The notes under the pieces: model-generated | Told to the model about the DNA's origin: nothing | Seen by the model: the letters and a program-made list of their open reading frames with translations, nothing else | Database searches by the model: none | Shown here: in pieces, positions 14,999 through 19,682 of the stretch | Position numbering within the stretch: position 1 is the stretch's first letter | How the letters are laid out: every line of letters starts with the position of its first letter | Made by a program: the position numbers and the translations under genes | DNA from: Deltaproteobacteria bacterium | GTDB lineage: Bacteria > Myxococcota_A > JAADFL01 | Direction of reading: 5' to 3' | Assembly: GCA_013152945.1 (NCBI GenBank) | Contig: JAADFL010000127.1 | Location: 1 to 19,682, forward strand | DNA length: 19,682 nt

Positions 14999-16318
14999 TT
15001 GAACCTGGATGCGGACAAATACATATCCAAGTTGCGGTCCGGGCGAATCGAGCACGTTAAGGGCCGCCTTGCCTCTGTTGTGGGCCTGACCCTCGAGGCA
15101 GTGCTTCCAGGAACGTTTATCGGGGAACAGGTGGAAATTTTGAGCCGTACTCGTCCGGCGTTGCGCGCCGAAGTAGTCGGCTTCAAACGAGATGTAGCCA
15201 TACTGATGCCGCTCGGGGATCCTTCGGGCCTGGGACCGGGCTCGGAAGTAGTGCCCACAGGGGAGGAGCCCTCTGTTTCATGCGGACCGGCCTTGCAGGG
15301 CCGTGTGCTGGACGGCCTTGGAAGGGCACTGGACGGAAGAGGCCTTCCAGGGGGACTTGTCCGGGTTCCCCTGTACAGGAATGCGCCGCCGGCTCTCCGG
15401 AGGATCCCGGTCGACCGGTCTCTTACACTTGGGGTAAGAGTCCTGGACGGGTTGCTGACGGCCGGGGAAGGGCAAAGACTGGGATTGTTTGCTGCAGCCG
15501 GCGTTGGGAAGTCAACCTTGCTCGCCCAGGTGGCCAAGAATACCTCGGCCGATGTAATTGTGCTCGCCCTGGTCGGTGAGAGGGGCAGGGAAGTCAGGGA
15601 GTTCATCGACCATGCCCTTGGCGTGGAAGGGCTCGGACGCTCGGTGGTGGTATGCGCCACCTCGGATGAGCCGGCCCTGGTCAGGAAGCGGGCTGCGTAC
15701 ACGGCAACTGCGATAGCAGAGTATTTCAGGGACCAAGGGAAAAGGGTGTTGCTGCTGCTTGATTCCTTGACCAGGGTGGCAAGGGCACAGAGAGAGATCG
15801 GCCTCGCCGCAGGAGAGCCGCCTGTACGGCGTGGTTTCCCTCCATCTTCGTTTGCCATGTTGCCGGGTCTCCTTGAACGGGCCGGCAACTCGGACAAGGG
15901 GACCATGACCGCCATATACACGGTTCTCGTGGAAGGTGACGACCAGGATGAACCCGTATCCGACGAGGTTCGCGGAATACTGGACGGCCACATCATATTG
16001 TCCAGAAATTTGGCCTCCAGGGGCAGGTGGCCTGCAGTAGATGTGCTTGGGAGTCTTTCCAGGGTTTTCGACAAGGTGGCGGAACCGGGCCAGGTGGAAG
16101 GTGCAGCAAAGTTGCGTGCTTTGCTTTCGAGTTATGAACAGAAACGTGAACTGATCCTGCTCGGGGCGTACAAGCACGGAAGCGATCCCATGGTTGACAT
16201 GGCAATCGAACTCATGCCGCGGATAGAGAGTTACCTGGTGCAGGGTAAAACAGAGCGATCCGACATGAAGACCGCGGTTTCGGGCCTGTTGGAATTGACG
16301 GATTGGGATTGGTCGTGA
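14999..16318 (+). CDS. sctN: T3SS ATPase SctN (YscN/InvC/HrcN)
   Basis: 439-residue ATPase that detaches chaperones and unfolds substrates at the export gate. TTG 14999 is chosen because AAGGAGA (14984-14990) lies 8 nt upstream; TTG 14978 would add 7 residues but has no such site. The phosphate-binding loop is FAAAGVGKSTLL with Lys171. The canonical family loop is FAGSGVGKST, so the first Walker A glycine is Ala here. The catalytic glutamate motif GERGREV (Glu194), the Walker B stretch RVLLLLDSLTR (Asp255), AQREIGLAAGEPPVRRGFPP and a C-terminal regulatory domain are all present. The lack of flagellar-type neighbours and the SctI/SctJ context place it with the injectisome branch rather than FliI. 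Confidence 0.95.
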   Translation: MNLDADKYISKLRSGRIEHVKGRLASVVGLTLEAVLPGTFIGEQVEILSRTRPALRAEVVGFKRDVAILMPLGDPSGLGPGSEVVPTGEEPSVSCGPALQGRVLDGLGRALDGRGLPGGLVRVPLYRNAPPALRRIPVDRSLTLGVRVLDGLLTAGEGQRLGLFAAAGVGKSTLLAQVAKNTSADVIVLALVGERGREVREFIDHALGVEGLGRSVVVCATSDEPALVRKRAAYTATAIAEYFRDQGKRVLLLLDSLTRVARAQREIGLAAGEPPVRRGFPPSSFAMLPGLLERAGNSDKGTMTAIYTVLVEGDDQDEPVSDEVRGILDGHIILSRNLASRGRWPAVDVLGSLSRVFDKVAEPGQVEGAAKLRALLSSYEQKRELILLGAYKHGSDPMVDMAIELMPRIESYLVQGKTERSDMKTAVSGLLELTDWDWS

Positions 16319-16794
16319 ATAAACGTAATTTTTACTATCCACTGGACTTGTTACTCGAGGTGAAGCAGAAGGAAAAGCGGGAAACAGAACTTGCCCTTGT
16401 TGCTGCGAGGGACAACCTGCAAACAGCCCGGAGAAAGGCGCGGGAAACGGATCGCAGGGTAAGGGAAATGGAAGAGCGCATAGAAAGGGAAAAGAAAAAG
16501 GTCTTTGGCCTGGTAATGGCCGGCGAGGCCGAAGCCCTGGAGCGCTCGGTGATTGGCTTGACAGGCGACCTGGAAGACTTATTGGAGAGGAAGAGACTTG
16601 CCGGAGAAGAATTGCAGGCAGTCTCGGATGATGTTGCGGAGGCGGAGAGCAAACTGGGGCAGGCCGTCAAAGAGCTGAAGGCTGTCGAGGCTCATCACGA
16701 AAGGTGGATCCTCGAAACCTCGAAGAATGAATCGAGAAAGCAAGAGGCTGAAATCGAAGATGCCTGGATGGGGAGGTCCCGGGATGCCGACTGA
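16315..16794 (+). CDS. sctO: T3SS central stalk protein SctO (YscO/InvI, FliJ-like)
   Basis: 159 residues, almost entirely an antiparallel coiled coil of charged heptads (LLEVKQKEKRETELALVAAR; RKARETDRRVREMEERIERE; LAGEELQAVSDDVAEAESKL). This is the FliJ/YscO fold that inserts into the ATPase hexamer like a gamma subunit. GTG 16315 overlaps the sctN TGA (GTGA), giving translational coupling; TTG 16303 is an in-frame alternative adding four residues. The end overlaps the sctQ start by 11 bp. The sequence is low in complexity, so the family call depends on the sctN-sctO-sctQ order as much as on residues. Confidence 0.85.
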   Translation: MNKRNFYYPLDLLLEVKQKEKRETELALVAARDNLQTARRKARETDRRVREMEERIEREKKKVFGLVMAGEAEALERSVIGLTGDLEDLLERKRLAGEELQAVSDDVAEAESKLGQAVKELKAVEAHHERWILETSKNESRKQEAEIEDAWMGRSRDAD

Positions 16795-18037
16795 AAGGGT
16801 TTCCCAGCCCATGAAAGATTCGGTGAAGCGTGAAGTCAATCGGATCTCCTTGCCTGTGGCGGCAAGCCTGACCAGGCACGAAATGAATATTCAGAACGAA
16901 TGGGTCTCTTTTGTCGGCGAACCCGTGGGAGTCGCCGCTGCAATTCGGGAAACGATCTCTAACATGCTTTCAACGGATGTGGAGCTTTTGTTCGGTTCCC
17001 CGGTTTTACATGGCCCTGCTCTTGGCGGTGGTGAAGAGTCGGTGGTTTGTTTCCCTGTGGGAATGGGTAATGAGAACAGGTTGATCCACTTGTCTGTTGA
17101 CACGCCGTTTGCAACTTTTATCGTCGACTCCTTGCTTGGAGGCAAGGGCGGTCATTACGAGGTGCAGAGACCTTTGACCGGAGTCGAGAGAGGAGCCTTG
17201 TCGGCAGTGCTCCTGAATGTGATGAGGAAGCTGGAAGAACTCGGGCTCCCTTGTACAAGGCTGCTTTCGCTTGGAGGGCCTGAACCGGGAGATTTGGACA
17301 AGGCCGGCCTCATGGTTCCTATTGTTGTGAAAACCGGCAATCGCAAGGGCCATGTAAGGCTGTATCTGCCGGATGAATCACCGGGAACTGAAGGCATTCA
17401 AGGTAGAAGTATCCAAAAAGGAATAAATACATCAACAGCTAATGGACTGGCCCCGGCCGTAGAACTGGAATTGGCGGCGCAGATCGGATGGGGTACATTA
17501 CCGCTTTCACATCTCGTTGAAATGGGACCCGGTGACTTGGTATTGTTCGACGAGTTGACAATGGCAGGAGATGGGAAAGGTTCGGCAAGGCTCGTTGCCG
17601 GGCATGGTGAAGGCAAGAAGGCCCTGGTTTGCGCGGTATTGGAACCTAAAGCCCGGGATTATCCGGATGGTAAAAATCCGCGTTTGCAGGTGGTGGAACT
17701 CTTGGAAAAGGAGGGATTGACCGTGGAAGAGCATTCACACGAGGAACTTGTCGAAAATAAAAAGACGGCAGAGGCGACCAGGATCGATGATTTGAACAGC
17801 CCGGGTGCAAGGCTCCTGGATGATTTGCCTGTGAAGATGACATTGGAGTTGGGGAGAATCGTTTTGACTGCAAGGGAGATCATGGCGCTTCGGCCCGGAA
17901 ACATCCTGGAACTGGACAAGAACCCGGAGGATTTACTTGAATTGACCGTCAATGGAAGGACTATTGCCTTGTGTGAACTCGTTGAAGTGGACGGCAGGTT
18001 TGGGGCCAGGGTCAACAGGCTGGTGGCAGGCGATTGA
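16784..18037 (+). CDS. sctQ: T3SS sorting-platform (C-ring) protein SctQ (YscQ/SpaO/HrcQ)
   Basis: 417 residues, longer than YscQ (about 307). ATG 16784 follows GGGAGG (16771-16776) by 7 nt; an upstream in-frame ATG at 16727 is unlikely. Residues 1-215 are the divergent FliM-like/N-terminal part, including VERGALSAVLLNVMRKLEELG. SpoA1 lies at ~222-275 (VELELAAQIGWGTLPLSHLV; GPGDLVLFDE). A charged linker of ~70 residues follows. SpoA2 is at ~346-415 (DDLPVKMTLELGRIVLTARE; RPGNILELDK; GARVNRLVAG). The linker contains an internal translation start (see the separate entry). No sctP-like ruler gene lies between sctO and sctQ. SctQ forms the cytosolic pods that bind chaperone-substrate complexes. 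Confidence 0.92.
   Translation: MPTERVSQPMKDSVKREVNRISLPVAASLTRHEMNIQNEWVSFVGEPVGVAAAIRETISNMLSTDVELLFGSPVLHGPALGGGEESVVCFPVGMGNENRLIHLSVDTPFATFIVDSLLGGKGGHYEVQRPLTGVERGALSAVLLNVMRKLEELGLPCTRLLSLGGPEPGDLDKAGLMVPIVVKTGNRKGHVRLYLPDESPGTEGIQGRSIQKGINTSTANGLAPAVELELAAQIGWGTLPLSHLVEMGPGDLVLFDELTMAGDGKGSARLVAGHGEGKKALVCAVLEPKARDYPDGKNPRLQVVELLEKEGLTVEEHSHEELVENKKTAEATRIDDLNSPGARLLDDLPVKMTLELGRIVLTAREIMALRPGNILELDKNPEDLLELTVNGRTIALCELVEVDGRFGARVNRLVAGD
17709..18037 (+). CDS. Predicted internal product SctQ-C from an in-frame start within sctQ
   Basis: AGGAGG (17709-17714, inside AAAAGGAGGG) is followed after 8 nt by an in-frame GTG at 17723. Translation there yields 104 residues: about 32 linker residues and then the complete SpoA2 domain. 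A TTG at 17717 is too close to the Shine-Dalgarno. In Yersinia YscQ and Salmonella SpaO, an internal start makes a short SpoA2-containing protein that assembles with the full-length protein. The placement just upstream of SpoA2 here is the same. The coding region of the product is 17723-18037. It is predicted from sequence only. Confidence 0.6.
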
Positions 18038-18083
18038 TCGCATGGCTTTTTTTAATTTTTTCGAGCAATAAGGGAGAATGAAA

Positions 18084-18824
18084 ATGGAAGAAAACCGGGA
18101 AGACAGGAACGATAAAAATAAAGGCCCCAAGGATGAAAGCGGTGGCGATGCCGCCTGGCCTGATGCAAAACAGGAACAGGGCCCGGCACAGGTCCGGCCG
18201 GGCGGGGGTGATTTCACCCTTGGCGATATACTGGAGGATGCTTACAAGGCCCTGAAGGAAAACCTGGCCGCGTTTGTCGGTGCAATGGCAATCAACCTTA
18301 TTGCCAACGGCGCTCTGATGCGCACCAGGTTTTCAATGCTTAACGTCTTCTTTTCCGAGCACTTTTCCGTGGGCATGACGCTAATGGCCTTTTCCGCGTA
18401 CAGGAAGACCCGAAAGCCCGAGGTTGGAGACTTGTTCTTTCCGTTTACAGCTTATGTCCCGGTTTTTCTCGCGGGCCTGGTGTTTACCCTGGCCCTGGTG
18501 GTTGGTTTCGTCCTGCTCATCGTGCCGGGAATTTACATTGCATTGACATACGGCTTGTTAACTCCGTTGCTCGCCGAGGATGTAATGAAGGTGCGTGATG
18601 GCTCCATGAAACCAAGTGACATCGATTGGTGGGGAAAGTTCAAACAATCAGAGAAACTGATGGAAGGCTATCGCATCAAGTTGTTGTTGTACGGAATAGT
18701 TCTGACCCTGATCGGCATATCAGGCATTATAGCGTTTGGTGTGGGCATATTCTTTACCATGCCCATTGCATTTCTCGGGTTCATTGCTTTCTACGAGAGA
18801 CTAAGAGCAGTAAAGGGAGTTTGA
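18084..18824 (+). CDS. Polytopic membrane protein, DUF975/GDPD-membrane-domain-like
   Basis: 246 residues. AGGGAG (18071-18076) is 7 nt from ATG 18084, which is therefore preferred to ATG 18078 one base after it. Residues 1-42 are hydrophilic and disordered (EENREDRNDKNKGPKDESGG). About six hydrophobic segments follow: ~61-79, 85-105, 123-146, 147-164, 200-218 and 219-238. The stretch VLLIVPGIYIALTYGLLTPL with a PGI kink and a following Ala-Glu-Asp is typical of DUF975 and the membrane domain of some glycerophosphodiester phosphodiesterases. No catalytic domain is attached. It lies 46 bp after sctQ across an AT-rich gap, so it may or may not belong to the T3SS transcript. Function unknown. 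Confidence 0.75.
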   Translation: MEENREDRNDKNKGPKDESGGDAAWPDAKQEQGPAQVRPGGGDFTLGDILEDAYKALKENLAAFVGAMAINLIANGALMRTRFSMLNVFFSEHFSVGMTLMAFSAYRKTRKPEVGDLFFPFTAYVPVFLAGLVFTLALVVGFVLLIVPGIYIALTYGLLTPLLAEDVMKVRDGSMKPSDIDWWGKFKQSEKLMEGYRIKLLLYGIVLTLIGISGIIAFGVGIFFTMPIAFLGFIAFYERLRAVKGV

Positions 18825-18831
18825 TCACCTG

Positions 18832-19682
18832 ATGTTTCACAGGAAGATTGCAAGTTTCGACGGCACGTGGATTGCCTACAGGTTGTACGGCAATAAGGAA
18901 AAACCCTGGCTCGTGCTGACCAATGGTGCGGGTTGCAGTGAACATTACTGGACGAGCAAACTCATCCCGACATTGGAAAACGACTTCAGGCTTCTCGAGT
19001 GGGATTACAGGGGCCAATACGACTCGGGACCGGCCCCGGGAAGGGATGCTTACAGGGTCCGGGATCATGCATCCGACCTCCTCGCAATACTCGACGCCGA
19101 GTCAATCGACAAGGCCGTATTCCTTGGTTTCAGCCTGGGGGTCCAGGTTACGCTGGAAGCCTATTCAATGAGGCCCGGGGTATTTAATAGCCTTTGTTTC
19201 GTGAACGGCAGTTACGAGGATCCCCTTAGCTCCATGTGGGGAACAGACAAGTTAAGGCCCCTGATAGCAGGCATTCTCGAATTCGCTTCACATTTTCCGG
19301 GACTTGTATCTTTGTTGACCAGGGTTATTCTAGGAGGGCCTCTTGCACTTCCACTGGCAAAGCTCAACAGGTTTTGTGAAAAGGATGTTCCAAGAGAGCC
19401 GTTTGATGCATACATGAAAAAAGTCAGCAGGATCGACCCGATCGCGTACATGAGGATATTGAGGCTGATGGGTGAGCATTCCGCAGCCCATGTACTTTCA
19501 GGGATAACCGTTCCCACCTTGCTGATTGCCGGTGACCAGGATACGATGACTCCATTGCAGAAGATGCGGGAAATGAAATCAGCCATCAAGGGCAGCGAAT
19601 TGATTGTGGTTCCGGGAGGCAGACATACCCTGCTGTTTTCAAGGGGTGACTGGATCGGCAACACGTTGAAGGATTTTTTGAA
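18832..19682 (+). CDS. Alpha/beta hydrolase, 3'-truncated by the window end
   Basis: Starts at ATG 18832, 7 bp after the preceding stop, with AGGGAG some 13 nt upstream. 283 complete codons are visible and no stop is reached. The fold signature is clear: WLVLTNGAGCSEHYW (oxyanion-hole region), then LLEWDYRGQYDSG. The nucleophile elbow GFSLGV gives Ser at about residue 100. The acid lies in LIAGDQDTMTP and the catalytic His in PGGRHTLLF. All three triad residues are present, so an active esterase, lipase or related hydrolase is likely. The substrate cannot be told. The close spacing implies co-transcription with the membrane protein gene. Confidence 0.9.
   Translation, partial: MFHRKIASFDGTWIAYRLYGNKEKPWLVLTNGAGCSEHYWTSKLIPTLENDFRLLEWDYRGQYDSGPAPGRDAYRVRDHASDLLAILDAESIDKAVFLGFSLGVQVTLEAYSMRPGVFNSLCFVNGSYEDPLSSMWGTDKLRPLIAGILEFASHFPGLVSLLTRVILGGPLALPLAKLNRFCEKDVPREPFDAYMKKVSRIDPIAYMRILRLMGEHSAAHVLSGITVPTLLIAGDQDTMTPLQKMREMKSAIKGSELIVVPGGRHTLLFSRGDWIGNTLKDFL

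Noticed and set aside
14794-16074. Long minus-strand open frame (426 codons) opposite sctL/sctN
   Set aside because: It is Ser/Pro/Arg/Thr-rich, shadows the strongly conserved ATPase gene and shows no domain. It arises from the codon bias of the real gene.
12110-18037. Flagellar rather than injectisome identity
   Set aside because: SctJ is a ~250-residue lipoprotein, not FliF. SctI and the SctQ with paired SpoA domains fit an injectisome, and no flagellar structural genes are seen.

Overview
The window comes from a Gram-negative bacterium of moderate GC. It encodes two signal-peptide-II type lipoproteins and part of an injectisome (non-flagellar type III secretion system, T3SS). TTG and GTG starts preceded by good Shine-Dalgarno sequences are common. 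The mix of T3SS genes, a cytosolic Ser/Thr kinase, HD-GYP-like and HEAT-repeat signalling proteins, and short palindromic or G-rich dispersed repeats resembles deltaproteobacteria/Myxococcota or a related environmental lineage. The sequence alone does not fix the taxon.

Layout. (1) 1-293: two copies of a ~49-bp palindromic repeat in inverted orientation, then the upstream region of ogt. (2) 294-827: O6-alkylguanine-DNA alkyltransferase. (3) 921-8050: a tight co-directional signalling cluster of five genes. These are a HEAT-repeat protein, an HD-GYP-like protein with an altered HD dyad, a Ser/Thr kinase carrying two pseudo-receiver regions and a degenerate HD-GYP-like middle, a two-TM K+ channel with RCK domains, and a stand-alone cyclic-nucleotide-binding protein. 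The first two share an unrecognised N-terminal domain. Three of the four junctions overlap or lie within 14 bp. (4) 8051-8260: an array of eight CAAATGGGG units. (5) 8261-9694, minus strand: glycogen synthase glgA. (6) 9974-10750: a Cys-rich lipoprotein with MORN/YwqK-like repeats. (7) 11095-18037: a T3SS operon with two small unrecognised proteins, a FliA-family sigma factor, sctI, sctJ, a gene in the sctK position, sctL, sctN, sctO and sctQ. (8) 18084-19682: a polytopic membrane protein and an alpha/beta hydrolase that runs off the window.

How the genes work together. The T3SS block encodes the inner rod, the inner-membrane ring lipoprotein and the whole cytoplasmic sorting platform/ATPase complex. 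The export gate (sctRSTUV), secretin, needle and ruler are not here. A FliA-type promoter (CAAA-N15-GCCGATGA) lies just upstream of the first gene, and a FliA-family sigma factor is the third gene, which suggests an autoregulated injectisome regulon. sctQ contains a strong internal Shine-Dalgarno followed by an in-frame GTG. This predicts a separate 104-residue SctQ-C product, like those made from yscQ and spaO.

The signalling cluster looks like one pathway ending at a K+ channel, with several sensory modules that have lost catalytic residues and may act as binding or scaffold domains. Its ligands and targets are unknown.
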